A stretch of 64,000 nt of DNA from Catenuloplanes atrovinosus (GTDB taxonomy: Bacteria; Actinomycetota; Actinomycetes; Mycobacteriales; Micromonosporaceae): assembly GCF_031458235.1 (NCBI RefSeq), contig NZ_JAVDYB010000001.1, forward strand, positions 62,001-126,000. The letters are read 5' to 3'. A model generated the notes under the pieces. That model saw only the letters and a list, made by a program, of their open reading frames with translations. It did not search any database and was not told the DNA's origin. Positions within the stretch are counted from its first letter, which is position 1. Every line of letters begins with the position of its first letter. Both the position numbers and the translations under genes were made by a program. Shown here one piece after another: positions 26,624-38,953 of this stretch.

Positions 26624-27535
26624 TCAGGACCCGGCGCCGAACATCTGGGTCCAGATCGGTGTGCCACCGTCGTAGACCAGGCCGACGCCGGTCTCCTTGG
26701 CGTCACAGTTCAGGATGTTCGCCCGGTGGCCCGCGCTGTTCATCCAGGACTCCATGACCTGCTCCGGCGTCTGCTGGCCCTTCGCGATGTTCTCGCCGAT
26801 CGCCCGCGAGTACCCGGCCTCACCGGCCCGGTCCCACGGCGTGTCGCCGTTCAGGCTGGTGTGGTTGAAGTAGTTCTGCTCGGCCATGTCCGCGCTGTGG
26901 CCCCGGGACGCGGTGCGGAGCTTCTCGTTCGTGGTGACGGCGCCGCAGCCGTTCTCGGCGCGCCGCGCGTTGACGATCGTGGTGACCGCGTTCTCCATCG
27001 AGGTGATCTCGTCGGTGGCCGCGCCGCCGGAGTCGCCGGAACCGCCGCCGGAGTCGCCACCGCCCGTGTTCCCGCCGGTGTTCCCGCCGCCGGTGTTCCC
27101 GGTGTCCGGCTCCGGCTCGGCCGGCGCGGGCGGGGCCGGCTTGGTGGGCTGTGGCGCGGCCGAGGGGGACGCGCTCGGCGACGGCGAGGGGGAGGCCGGG
27201 TTCTCACCCATCATGGCCTCGCCGCTGATCTCGCCCGCCGGGCGGTCCGCGCCGCGCGCGGCGGCCGGGTCGGCGGCGAGGTCGTCGCGGTCGGCACCGC
27301 TCGCGGAGTCGTACGTCTCACCGTCCCGCCCGCCCCCGATGCTCGGCGGCAGCACGTACGCGGCCAGGCCGAAGATCGCGAGCACGGCGGCGACCAGCGC
27401 CACCAGCCCGGCCGTGCCGCCGGGGACCCGCCGCGCCTTCTTGACCCTCTTGGCCTTGTGCCGCCCGCCGGAGGTGGTCTCCTCGGCCCGGGGCAGCTCT
27501 CGCTGGCTCGTCGCTCGCTCGGCTCGCCGTGACAC
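26624..27535 (-). CDS. CAP/SCP-domain membrane-anchored protein
   Basis: 303 residues: basic cytoplasmic N-terminus, one membrane segment at about 40-62 (TAGLVALVAAVLAIFGLAAYV), a Pro/Ser and Gly/Asn low-complexity linker (GGNTGG repeats), then a C-terminal CAP domain from about 180 (VNARRAENGCGAV, HSADMAEQNYFNHTSLNG, IGENIAKGQ, WMNSAGHRANILN). Bacterial CAP proteins are secreted or cell-wall-associated with unclear, possibly lipid-binding or hydrolytic, roles. GTG 27535. Confidence 0.88.
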   Translation of the reverse strand: MSRRAERATSQRELPRAEETTSGGRHKAKRVKKARRVPGGTAGLVALVAAVLAIFGLAAYVLPPSIGGGRDGETYDSASGADRDDLAADPAAARGADRPAGEISGEAMMGENPASPSPSPSASPSAAPQPTKPAPPAPAEPEPDTGNTGGGNTGGNTGGGDSGGGSGDSGGAATDEITSMENAVTTIVNARRAENGCGAVTTNEKLRTASRGHSADMAEQNYFNHTSLNGDTPWDRAGEAGYSRAIGENIAKGQQTPEQVMESWMNSAGHRANILNCDAKETGVGLVYDGGTPIWTQMFGAGS

Positions 27536-27880
27536 GGGGTGAACGCCTCCACAGACGGTGGACCGGCCTGCTCACGCAGCGCGGTCGATGGGTGCAGGTT
27601 GCCAGTCGAACGTAAACGGGTGACCAGGACACTTCCAACAGACCTAAGGAAGACCTAGGGAAGACCTAAGAAGCGTCGGACCGTCCGCAAAATGCTAGTT
27701 ACCCGGCGTGACCGACGTGGCGCGGGACACGCCGCGCTTGACTCTTTTGGCGGGTCGGCGGACTATGGAGGAGTCGCCAGTCGCGCCCGATCACGCCCGT
27801 GTGTGCCCATGAGCGTGGAGTCGCGATTTGCTGGGCGCGCGTTGGCCGGCCTTTCCGGCAGCGCATTACGAGGAGACGAA
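27536..27880. promoter_or_regulatory. Divergent intergenic region, CAP gene / small coiled-coil gene
   Basis: 345 bp. Contains three 11-bp direct repeats (27640-27672). For the plus strand TTGACT (27738-27743) and GACTAT (27761-27766) are spaced 17 bp and could be -35/-10 elements. No gene seen. Confidence 0.45.
27640..27672. repeat. Three tandem 11-bp direct repeats, candidate regulator site
   Basis: AGACCTAAGGA, AGACCTAGGGA, AGACCTAAGAA in direct succession. One-helical-turn periodicity is what OmpR/PhoB-type response regulators usually bind. It lies 105 bp upstream of the CAP gene. Confidence 0.7.
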
Positions 27881-28075
27881 ATGGCGAAGGCCCTCTACGG
27901 CCACGTCGGCATGGCGCAAGACCGGCGCCTCGTCGACGAGGTCACCCGACTGCGTGCCACGGTGCAGGCACTGGAGTTCGAGATCACCAGGCTGCGTGCT
28001 GACAACGATCGGCTCGCCGCTGCCGCCGCCGAGGCGGAAGATCTGATGAGTCTGCGCGAACCTGCGCTGACCTGA
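27881..28075 (+). CDS. Small coiled-coil protein
   Basis: 64 residues from ATG 27881 (AGGAGA upstream). After MAKALYGHVGMAQDRRL it is a leucine-zipper-like heptad coil (VDEVTRLRATVQALEFEITRLRADNDRLAA). No DNA-binding basic region. Located upstream of smc; I recognise it only as a small conserved-type actinobacterial protein. Function unknown. Confidence 0.75.
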   Translation: MAKALYGHVGMAQDRRLVDEVTRLRATVQALEFEITRLRADNDRLAAAAAEAEDLMSLREPALT

Positions 28076-28356
28076 TTCCGGGGCGTCGGCCCGCCGGCGC
28101 CCACCGCAGTGCACTGCCCCCGCGGCTACGCCCGAACGAAACAACAGAATCCTTGAGCGCGCCGACACACGTTCCTGTGGCGGCGCGCAGCCTTTTGTAC
28201 GGGCCCGGACGGCGGCACGTTCCCGTGATCGCGCCCGGCTCGTTGACCATCCGGGAGCACCGGCCTCAGCAGGGCCGCTGCGTGATGGGTTACCCTGCGG
28301 AATCTGCCTGCCGCCGGCCTCCACGGCGGGGCACGCCGGGGTGAGGATACGAGGAC

Positions 28357-31933
<3,577 letters not shown>

Positions 31934-31941
<8 letters not shown>

Positions 31942-32554
31942 GCAGCGGGCACGTGCCCTGCTCGTCGACCTGGACGGCGTGCTCCGGCACATCCCCGTCA
32001 ACAAAGCCCAGGAGATCGAGCGACGGTACGGAATGGAGCCCGGCCGCCTCCGGCAGACCGCGTCCGTGTGGGGCCGCATGCAGCCCGCGCTGGTCGGCGA
32101 GGTGTCGCACGCGCAGTGGATGTCCGTTGTCGCGGACGAACTGGCCTTCGCGGCCGGCGGCCCGGAGCGCGCCCGCGCCGCCGTCGCGGAGTGGCAGGCC
32201 GAGCGCGGCACCGTGGACCAGACCGTGCTGTCCTTCGTCCGCGACGTGCGCGCCGCCGGCCTCCCGGTCGGCATAGCCACCAACGGCACCGACGCGCTCG
32301 GCGCCGAACTGGACGCGCTCGGGCTGACCGGCGAGGTCGACGTGGTGGTCAACTCGTCCGAGGTGGGCGCGCACAAGCCGGCCAAGGAGTTCTTCCTGGC
32401 GGCGTGCCAGGCGATCGGCGTACCCCCGCCGGCCGTGTTCTTCATCGACGCGGACGATCGCGCGGTACGCGGCGCCCGCGCCGCCGGTCTGTCCGCGCTG
32501 CGCTGGAGCGGCCCGGACGACCTCCGCTACGTCCGGGCCGCGCTGGAGGTCTAG
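31934..32554 (+). CDS. HAD-superfamily hydrolase
   Basis: 206 residues. Motif I LLVDLDGVLR (nucleophile Asp and acid/base Asp), motif II IATNG, motif III Lys in GAHKPAKEFF, motif IV FIDADDRAVRGARAAGL. ATG 31934 has AAGGAG 7 nt upstream and overlaps smc; GTG 31928 is too close to that site. The TAG stop lies in the left CTAG of the MITE-like element. Substrate unknown; epoxide-hydrolase-like HAD phosphatases are similar. Confidence 0.88.
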
Positions 32555-32720
32555 CGCGTGTCTGGTGGATCTCGTCGAGCCGAGGCGAGGTCCAGGTGTC
32601 GTCTGGGTGTGCGGCGCGGAAGTCCGCATCCCGGTGTTGTATGTGGGCTTTCGCGACGTGCGGCCGGGCGGCGCCTGGGCCACGCCGCAGGCCGGCGAAG
32701 ATCCGCCAGACACGCGCTAG
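32551..32720. mobile_element. MITE-like element with 18-bp terminal inverted repeats and CTAG duplication
   Basis: Element body 32555-32716 (162 bp). Left end CGCGTGTCTGGTGGATCT; right end, reverse complemented, CGCGTGTCTGGCGGATCT (17 of 18). CTAG flanks both ends (32551-32554 and 32717-32720), consistent with the 4-bp CTAG/YTAR duplications made by IS5-family transposases. No transposase frame inside, so it is non-autonomous. Each CTAG supplies the stop of a flanking convergent gene: HAD on the left, DinB-like on the right. Confidence 0.9.
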
Positions 32721-33247
32721 CCGCCGGTCACGCCATCGATGCGTTCCCGGAGGAGGTCCGCGTGGCCGTTGTGCCGGGCGTACTCCTCGATCATGTGGAC
32801 GTAGATCCAGCGCAGGTTCTTCTCGGTGCCGTTCGTGGGGTGCCGGTAGATGTGGTCGAGCGGAACGCCCTTGACCGCGGCCCGCGCCTGCTCGGTCTCC
32901 GCGATGAAGGTGGCGAAATCCCGCTCCGCGTCCGCCTCCGCGACGTTCTCGAAGTCGCCGTCGCGCTGCTCCGGCGTGCAGTAGATGTCGTCCAGGTCCG
33001 GCGCCACCCCGGTGAAGACGCGGAACCACCAGCGCTCCACCTCGGCCATGTGCCGCACCAGCCCGAGCAGCGTCAGGTTCGACGGCTCCACGCTCGCGGA
33101 CTTCAGCTGCGCGGCGGTCAGCCCGGCGCACTTGGTCAGCAGCGTGTGCCGGTGCCAGTCCAGCCAGCCCTCCAGCATCTCCCGCTCCGGGGCGACGTAG
33201 GGCTCGGTGGCGCGCTGGATGGTGGGCGCGGTCCATTCGGTCGTCAT
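32717..33247 (-). CDS. DinB-like protein, DUF664
   Basis: 176 residues, four-helix DinB fold. Putative metal ligands are His residues in LDWHRHTLL, LVRHMAEVERWWF and HMIEEYARHNGHADLLRE. DUF664 members include mycothiol-dependent enzymes in actinobacteria, but many have no known activity. Stop TAG (32717-32719, read on the minus strand) lies in the right CTAG of the MITE-like element. Confidence 0.87.
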   Translation of the reverse strand: MTTEWTAPTIQRATEPYVAPEREMLEGWLDWHRHTLLTKCAGLTAAQLKSASVEPSNLTLLGLVRHMAEVERWWFRVFTGVAPDLDDIYCTPEQRDGDFENVAEADAERDFATFIAETEQARAAVKGVPLDHIYRHPTNGTEKNLRWIYVHMIEEYARHNGHADLLRERIDGVTGG

Positions 33248-33291
33248 GCGCGCGATTGTGCCGCAGCGGGCGCCGGTCCTCGCCGGATTTA

Positions 33292-33321
33292 CCGCCGGGC
33301 CCGGGCGGCCGGGCCCGGCGG
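33292..33321 (-). terminator. 13-bp perfect hairpin after the small secreted peptide gene
   Basis: CCGCCGGGCCCGG (33292-33304), loop GCGG, CCGGGCCCGGCGG (33309-33321); all G/C. It lies between the minus-strand peptide gene stop and the DinB-like gene start, so it probably terminates the former. Confidence 0.65.
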
Positions 33322-33400
33322 GTGCGCTACGGCGCCTCGTCGCCGGCCGGCGCGGTGCGGGCGGGCCGGCCGCGCGTGACGTCGGAGCCCGCGGCCGGCG

Positions 33401-33580
33401 TCAGCCCGCGGTGCCGGAGCCCGGGGTGTGGCCGCCGGGAAGCGGCGCGTCCTTGTCCTCGCAGGTCTGGCAGTGCTTGGCGGCCGCCGGGGCGGTCGTC
33501 ACGGTGAGCGCGCAGGCCAGGCCGATCAGCGCGGCCGCCAGGACGGAACCGGCGCGGGGCCGGCGGTGGTGGGTGTGCAT
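33401..33580 (-). CDS. Small secreted CxxC peptide
   Basis: 59 residues from ATG 33580, GAGGGGGA upstream. A clear signal peptide (MHTHHRRPRAGSVLAAALIG, hydrophobic to LTVTTAPAAA) probably cleaved after AAA, leaving a mature peptide of about 25 residues that starts KHCQTCEDKDAPLPGG. The CxxC could bind metal or form a disulfide. No family recognised. Confidence 0.65.
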   Translation of the reverse strand: MHTHHRRPRAGSVLAAALIGLACALTVTTAPAAAKHCQTCEDKDAPLPGGHTPGSGTAG

Positions 33581-33749
33581 GGAGTCCCCCTCGTGGTCGA
33601 GCGGCCCGCCGATGACCTCCGGCCGGCCGATGTCTCGCCAGTATGTGAGCGGGCCTCCCGGGTACGCAGGGGATTCGCCGCCGATCGGCCGCACGGCTGA
33701 GCCGATCCGCCCGTGCCGTACCGCCACGGGCGGACGACCGCCGGGCCGG

Positions 33750-34586
33750 CTACGTCGCGGGGATGGTGTTCGTGGCGACCAGCGCGAGGACGATGGTGCC
33801 CAGCACGATGCGGTAGACGATGAACACCGTGTAGCTGTGCTTGGCGACGAACTTGAGCAGCCAGTTGACCGCGAAGTACGCGACGATGAAGCTGACCACG
33901 GTCGCGACCAGCGTGTTGACCCAGCCGACGCCGTTGGAGATGTTCTCGAACTCGGTGACGACCTGCAGCAGCGTGGCCGCGGTCAGCGCCGGGATGGACA
34001 GGAAGAACGACAGCCGGGTGACCGTGACGCGGTCGAGGTCGCGCAGCAGGCCGGCGGACATGGTGGCGCCCGAGCGGGAGACGCCGGGGATCAGCGCGAG
34101 ACACTGGGTGACGCCGATGATCAGCGTGTCCTTCCAGGTCACGTCCGACTCGTGGCGGGTCTGGGTGGCCGCGCGGTCGGCGAACCACATGACGAAGCTC
34201 CACACGATCAGCGCGCTGCCGACGAACCACAGGCTGCGCAGCGTGGTCTCGATCTGGTCCTTGAAGAGCAGGCCGATGATCGCGATCGGGACCGAGCCGA
34301 GGATGACCGCCCAGCTGAACCTGTGGTCCGGCGTGCCGCGGTTCTCCGCCTTGAACAGGCCCAGGAACCACGCCTTGATGATCCGGAGGATGTCGCCGCG
34401 CAGGTAGAGCAGCGTGGCCAGGACCGCGCCGGACTGGATGATCGCGGTGAACGCGGTGATGTCCGGCGCGTCGATCTGGTAGCCGAGCAGCTTCTCCAGG
34501 ATCGTGAGGTGACCCGTGCTGGAGACCGGCAGGAACTCGGTGAAGCCTTCGACGGCGCCGAGCAGCACCGCTTCGAGGATGTTCAC
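33750..34586 (-). CDS. uppP: Undecaprenyl-diphosphatase UppP/BacA
   Basis: 278 residues, about eight membrane segments. Recycles undecaprenyl diphosphate for peptidoglycan synthesis and gives bacitracin tolerance. Shows EGFTEFLPVSSTGHLTI and PGVSRSGATMSAGL, the two catalytic motifs. ATG 34586. It lies just downstream of a two-component system on the same strand. Confidence 0.96.
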   Translation of the reverse strand: MNILEAVLLGAVEGFTEFLPVSSTGHLTILEKLLGYQIDAPDITAFTAIIQSGAVLATLLYLRGDILRIIKAWFLGLFKAENRGTPDHRFSWAVILGSVPIAIIGLLFKDQIETTLRSLWFVGSALIVWSFVMWFADRAATQTRHESDVTWKDTLIIGVTQCLALIPGVSRSGATMSAGLLRDLDRVTVTRLSFFLSIPALTAATLLQVVTEFENISNGVGWVNTLVATVVSFIVAYFAVNWLLKFVAKHSYTVFIVYRIVLGTIVLALVATNTIPAT

Positions 34587-34660
34587 GGACTGGCTCTTCC
34601 CTCCACCGGCGCGCGTGCCGGCCGTTCAGCGGAATGACAACTGCGGGGGGTGACGAGCGA

Positions 34661-35947
34661 TCAAGATAGCGCGTGCGCGTGCACCGGCTTGAGGTGCAGG
34701 GTGACCCGCGCCCCGCCCAGCTCGCCGCGGTCGATCCGGACGGCACCGCCGAGTTCCGTGGCGACCCGGTGCACGATCGACAGGCCGAGTCCGGTCGATC
34801 CGCCGCCGCTGTGACCGCGCTGGAGCGCGGCCCGCGGGTTCGCGATGCCGGGGCCGGCGTCGGAGACGGTCAGCGCGTCGTCCGAGACCGTGACCAGGAA
34901 CGGCGTGCCCTGCGGCGTGTGCTCGAAGACGTTGCCGATGAGCGCGTCCACCACGCCGATCAGGTCCTCCTCCGGCACGCTGACCCAGACCGGCCGGTCC
35001 GCGCCCACCACCTGCCAGGGGCGGCCGTGGTCGTCCGCCAGCACGGCCCAGAACGACAGCCGGTCGGCGAGCACCTCGACGAGATCGGTCTGCGCGTCGG
35101 TACGCTCGGTGACCGGCCGTCGCGCTCCGCTGATGATCTCGTCGATCTCGTGTTGGAGATCCGACACCGCCTGGCGCACCCGGTCCGCGACCGGGCCTGG
35201 CGGAATCCGGTCCGCGTCCAGGCGCAGCGCGGTCAGCGGCGTGTGCAGCCGGTGCGACAGGTCGGACGCGAGCTCCCGCTCCTTGTCGATGAACTGGATG
35301 ATCCGGTCCGCCATGGTGTTGAACGCGGTGCCGGCCTCGCGCAGCTCCGGCGGGCCCGCGGGCGTGACGCGCACGGAGAGGTCCTTGGCGCCGAACGCGC
35401 GGGCGGCGCCGGCCAGCGACCGGGCGGAGCGGACCAGGCGCACGCCGATCCGGTCCGCGACGAAGACCGAGCCGGCCACCAGCACGAGCGACATGCCGGC
35501 CATCGCGGCCCAGGCCACGGCGACGCCGCGGTGCAGGTCCTCCTCGGGCACGAAGACCTCGATCACGGCCGTACGGTTGCCGTCGATCGCGGTGGCCTGC
35601 AGGTACACCTGACCGCCGGGCACGGCCGCGGTGGTCGCCTGCCGGCGCGACTCCACCAGCTCCACGTCCTGCTGGTCGGCCACGCTGGTGCCCATCGGCG
35701 GGGAGTCCGGCAGGTGCACGGCGAGCCGCCCGTCGGCCCCGGCGGCGGTCGCGGCCATGGCGCGGGTGAGCACGCCGGGGTCGTCCGTGACGGTCAGCGC
35801 CGCGACCATGCCGACGGCCTGCTGATGCGCGTCGGCGATCGCGCGGTCCTCGGCTATCTCCAGCACGACCAGCGCCAGCGGGATGACGAACGACAGCGCC
35901 ACCATCGACGTCACGGCCAGCGCGAGCCGGGCGAGCGCGGCCCTCAA
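34661..35947 (-). CDS. Sensor histidine kinase (HAMP type)
   Basis: 428 residues from TTG 35947, whose TTGA overlaps the regulator stop. Two membrane segments (about 10-32 and 145-170) flank an extracytoplasmic domain of about 110 residues, then HAMP, H-box ELASDLSHRLHTPLTALRLDADR, N-box DALIGNVFEHTPQGTP, G1 VSDAGPGI and G2 STGLGLSIVHR. Sequence upstream of the TTG in the same frame is antisense-like to the regulator gene. Cognate to the OmpR-type regulator next to it. Confidence 0.9.
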   Translation of the reverse strand: MRAALARLALAVTSMVALSFVIPLALVVLEIAEDRAIADAHQQAVGMVAALTVTDDPGVLTRAMAATAAGADGRLAVHLPDSPPMGTSVADQQDVELVESRRQATTAAVPGGQVYLQATAIDGNRTAVIEVFVPEEDLHRGVAVAWAAMAGMSLVLVAGSVFVADRIGVRLVRSARSLAGAARAFGAKDLSVRVTPAGPPELREAGTAFNTMADRIIQFIDKERELASDLSHRLHTPLTALRLDADRIPPGPVADRVRQAVSDLQHEIDEIISGARRPVTERTDAQTDLVEVLADRLSFWAVLADDHGRPWQVVGADRPVWVSVPEEDLIGVVDALIGNVFEHTPQGTPFLVTVSDDALTVSDAGPGIANPRAALQRGHSGGGSTGLGLSIVHRVATELGGAVRIDRGELGGARVTLHLKPVHAHALS

Positions 35948-36633
35948 CTGTGGTCCGCCAGCATGATGCCGACGCCGCGGACGGCGTGCAGCAGGCGGGG
36001 CCGGGCCGCGGTCTCGCCGAGCTTGCGGCGCAACCACGAGATGTGGACGTCGAGCGTCTTCTCGAAGCCGGCGTACGGCGCGCGCCACACCTCCGTCACG
36101 AGCTCCTTGCGCGTGACCACCTGGCCGGCGCGACCGGCGAGATACGCGAGCAGTTCGTACTCCTTTCGGGTGAGCTTCAGGACCTCGCCGTCGAGCGTGA
36201 TGGTCCGCCGGGACGGGTCTACGCAGAGCCCGCCCACCCGGATCGGCTCGGAGCTGCGCTCCGGCGCGGCCGGGCGGCCCCGGCGCAGCACGGCGGTGAC
36301 CCGCGCGGCCAGGTGGGCGGTGGAGAACGGCTTCACCACGTAGTCGTCCGCACCCGCGTTGAGCAGGCGAATGATGTCCAGTTCACCGCGGCGCGCGGTG
36401 GCCACGATCACCGGCACGTCGCAGATCGTGCGGAGCATGCGCAGCGCGTCCGCGCCGTCGATGTCCGGCAGCCCCAGATCAAGGATCACCAGGTCGGGCG
36501 GGTTGTTGGTGATCTCCTGCAGCGCCTCCATGGCACTGCCGACCGCGCGGACGGCATGTCCGAGGTCGGTCAGCGTATGCGCGATGGCGCCGCGCACCGT
36601 GGGGTCGTCGTCGACGAGCAGGACGAGGGGCAT
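35944..36633 (-). CDS. OmpR-family response regulator
   Basis: 229 residues. Receiver with LVDDDPTVR, phospho-acceptor Asp in VILDLGLPDIDGADAL, and Lys in DYVVKPFS. C-terminal winged helix (LTRKEYELLAYLAGRAGQVV, TLDVHISWLRRKLGE). Only 27 bp separate it from the divergent gene at 36661. Targets unknown; UppP and itself are candidates by position. Confidence 0.95.
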   Translation of the reverse strand: MPLVLLVDDDPTVRGAIAHTLTDLGHAVRAVGSAMEALQEITNNPPDLVILDLGLPDIDGADALRMLRTICDVPVIVATARRGELDIIRLLNAGADDYVVKPFSTAHLAARVTAVLRRGRPAAPERSSEPIRVGGLCVDPSRRTITLDGEVLKLTRKEYELLAYLAGRAGQVVTRKELVTEVWRAPYAGFEKTLDVHISWLRRKLGETAARPRLLHAVRGVGIMLADHS

Positions 36634-36660
36634 GGCAGCACGCTATCCCGAGTTGGCACT

Positions 36661-37275
36661 ATGAGTCCCGTGCGGATCTGGCAGTTGGGTGGCGGCACGG
36701 TGGCGTGGGTTCTGGCCACCGTGCTGGGCGCCGTGACGGTGTGGGTGGGGTTACGCCCCGTGTTGAACACGGCGCTGCCCGACCGCGCCATTCCACTGAC
36801 GGCGTCGGATCTTCGCAGGTTGTCGCCGGCTCCGGTGTCGCCGGTGATCACGCTCACGCCGGAGCCGATACCGACAGTGACGGAGTCGCCGACGCCGTCG
36901 CCGACTCCCTCGCCGTCCGGCGCGGCCGAGTCGCCGACGCCGGGCCGTACCGCCGGTCGTAGTAGCGCTCCCACGGCGGAACAGGCGCCCGCGGCGCCGA
37001 AGCAGACCACCGTCAACGGCTGGACCGTGACCGATAGCGGCGGCAAAATCACGTATGTCCGAAGTTTCAAGCTTGACGGTGGTCAGGCAGTGATCCAGAT
37101 CGTGGACCGGGTGGTGAGCCTGGTGTCCGCGACGCCGGCCACCGGGTTCGCCATGGACGCGGCCCAGCCGTCACCGGAGCGCCTCGTGGTGCGCTTCACC
37201 GGCGGCGGCCGGGCCTACACGATCGACGCGCTGTGGTTCAACGACGGGCCGTACGCGGAGATCACCGAGTCGTGA
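36661..37275 (+). CDS. Membrane-anchored Pro/Thr/Ser-rich exported protein
   Basis: 204 residues. One N-terminal membrane segment (about 12-32, GGTVAWVLATVLGAVTVWVG), a PT/PS-rich linker (TESPTPSPTPSPSG), then a 90-residue beta-rich domain (NGWTVTDSGGKITYVRSFKLDGG to ITES). No known family. It could be the sensed or controlled envelope partner of the divergent two-component system; this is positional inference only. Its end overlaps the convergent phosphatase by 14 bp. Confidence 0.75.
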   Translation: MSPVRIWQLGGGTVAWVLATVLGAVTVWVGLRPVLNTALPDRAIPLTASDLRRLSPAPVSPVITLTPEPIPTVTESPTPSPTPSPSGAAESPTPGRTAGRSSAPTAEQAPAAPKQTTVNGWTVTDSGGKITYVRSFKLDGGQAVIQIVDRVVSLVSATPATGFAMDAAQPSPERLVVRFTGGGRAYTIDALWFNDGPYAEITES

Positions 37276-38953
37276 GGACCACGTCGGCGACGACGTCCAG
37301 GCCGCCGTCCGGCGTGGTGCCCTCGATCAGCACGCGCGCCTCCAGGTCCCGGTGGACCAGCGTGGCGACCGCGTTGCCGAAGTAGGGGCCGTCCCCGGTC
37401 TTCCGCCAGCGCAGCGACGGCGTGCGCGCCCCGGACACCCGGGCCAGCCCGTGGGCGATCACGGCGGCCCAGCCGGCCCAGCCGACGCGCATCAGCGGGC
37501 GCATGAAGCTCGGCACCTGGTTGTGGATCGGCGAGCAGGTCAGCTGGTGCACCGGCGTGGTCACGTCGCGGCCCAGCTCGGCGCGGGCCACGTAGCTGTG
37601 GTGCACGTCACCGGAGAGCACGGAGATCGACGCCGGGCCGGTGCTGCTGCGGCCCACCACCCGGAACAGGTCCGCCAGCGCCTCGAACGACGTGCCGAAC
37701 GCGGCCCAGTGCTCCAGGTCCACGGCGCGGCGCACCATCTCGCCGAACGCGGCCACCCGCGGTCGCCTCGACGCGCTGAGCCGCTCGTTCCAGGCCTCCA
37801 GGTGGTGGATCGCCGGCGGCATCAGCCACGGCAGCGAGGAGCCCACCACCAGGTGGTCGAAGGACGAGCCGTGCGCCTGGGAGAGGAACCACGACCACTC
37901 CGCGGCCGGCAGCATCGCGCGATGCGCCGGGTCCAGCACCCGGCTGCACCGGTTGTCGAGCACCACCAGCCGGGTACGGCCCAGGTCCACCGCGAAGCTC
38001 CACTGGTACTGCCGGGACTTCCAGCTCTCCGGGTCGTGCCCGAAGTCCGCCTCCTGGTCCACCCGGGACGCGAAATCGCGCAGGATCGCGGTGGCGTCCC
38101 CGGCCGCCGCGACCTTCGGGTAGAGCGCGTCGTCCTGCAACAGGTCCGGCGACAGGTTGCCCATGTGCTGGTAGACCCAGTACGAGGCGAGCCCGTTCAT
38201 GACCCGCTCGGCCCACCAGGGTTGCCGGCGCATGTCCGCGCGCCAGGCCGCGGACGAGTTCCAGTCGTCGATGATCTCGTGGTCGTCGAACATCATCACG
38301 GCCGGCACCGTGGAGAACAGCCAGCGGATCTCCGGATCGCGCCACGACTCCAGGTAGAGCTTGGTGTACTCGTCGTACGTCTGCACGTCGTCGCGGACGC
38401 CGTGGTGCGGCAGCGTGCGCTCCTTGAGCTGCTGCCGGACGGTCGCGGACGTCTTGTCCGCGTAGACCTGGTCGCCGAGCAGCACCAGCATGTCCGGCCA
38501 GGCCTCGGGGTCGTCCCGGTCGCGCATCAGGCGGCGTGCGTAGGCGTCCAGCGCGTCCGGCGGCAGCCGCCGCGCGGTCGCGTGCTGCGTGGTCTCCCGG
38601 CAGGAGCCGAACACCAGCCGCGCGGTCGTCGCACCCTCCGCGTCGGCGCGGGTCCGGATGACGCTGCGGGGGTACGGGTAGTCCGCCGGCGGCCAGGCGT
38701 GCTCGCCGTCGACGTACACGTCGTAGGGGGTGCTGCTGCCCGGCGTGAGCCCCTCCACCACGACCAGCGCGTAGTGGTGACCGAACGCCGAGAAGGTGGC
38801 CGCGCGGCCGCCGGCGTCACCGGCGCGGACCTCGACCTGTGCCGCGTGCGCGGTCTCGACCCAGACCGTGGCCTTCGTGCCGGCGATGCGCCGCAGGAGC
38901 GGGCCGATGAGCAGCGGTTCGCCGCCCGTCTCGGTCGTCTGATCGGTCGTCAT
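37262..38953 (-). CDS. PhoD-like metallophosphatase
   Basis: 563 residues. N-terminal Ig-like domain (RIAGTKATVWVETAHAAQVEV), then the PhoD catalytic domain: GSCRE, LLGDQVYAD, MMFDDHEIIDDWNSS, VLDNRCSR and SVLSGDVHHSY supply metal-binding Asp/His/Asn. No Tat or Sec signal peptide, unlike classical PhoD, so it appears cytoplasmic. Substrate probably phosphodiesters; not determined. Confidence 0.9.
   Translation of the reverse strand: MTTDQTTETGGEPLLIGPLLRRIAGTKATVWVETAHAAQVEVRAGDAGGRAATFSAFGHHYALVVVEGLTPGSSTPYDVYVDGEHAWPPADYPYPRSVIRTRADAEGATTARLVFGSCRETTQHATARRLPPDALDAYARRLMRDRDDPEAWPDMLVLLGDQVYADKTSATVRQQLKERTLPHHGVRDDVQTYDEYTKLYLESWRDPEIRWLFSTVPAVMMFDDHEIIDDWNSSAAWRADMRRQPWWAERVMNGLASYWVYQHMGNLSPDLLQDDALYPKVAAAGDATAILRDFASRVDQEADFGHDPESWKSRQYQWSFAVDLGRTRLVVLDNRCSRVLDPAHRAMLPAAEWSWFLSQAHGSSFDHLVVGSSLPWLMPPAIHHLEAWNERLSASRRPRVAAFGEMVRRAVDLEHWAAFGTSFEALADLFRVVGRSSTGPASISVLSGDVHHSYVARAELGRDVTTPVHQLTCSPIHNQVPSFMRPLMRVGWAGWAAVIAHGLARVSGARTPSLRWRKTGDGPYFGNAVATLVHRDLEARVLIEGTTPDGGLDVVADVVLTTR

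Noticed and set aside
27536-27880. ydaO/c-di-AMP riboswitch before the CAP gene
   Set aside because: Such switches often precede wall-enzyme genes in actinomycetes, but I find no matching core motifs here.
36048-36088. Histidine kinase start inside the regulator gene
   Set aside because: Residues before TTG 35947 are Arg/His-rich shadow sequence of the regulator; the TTGA overlap is typical.
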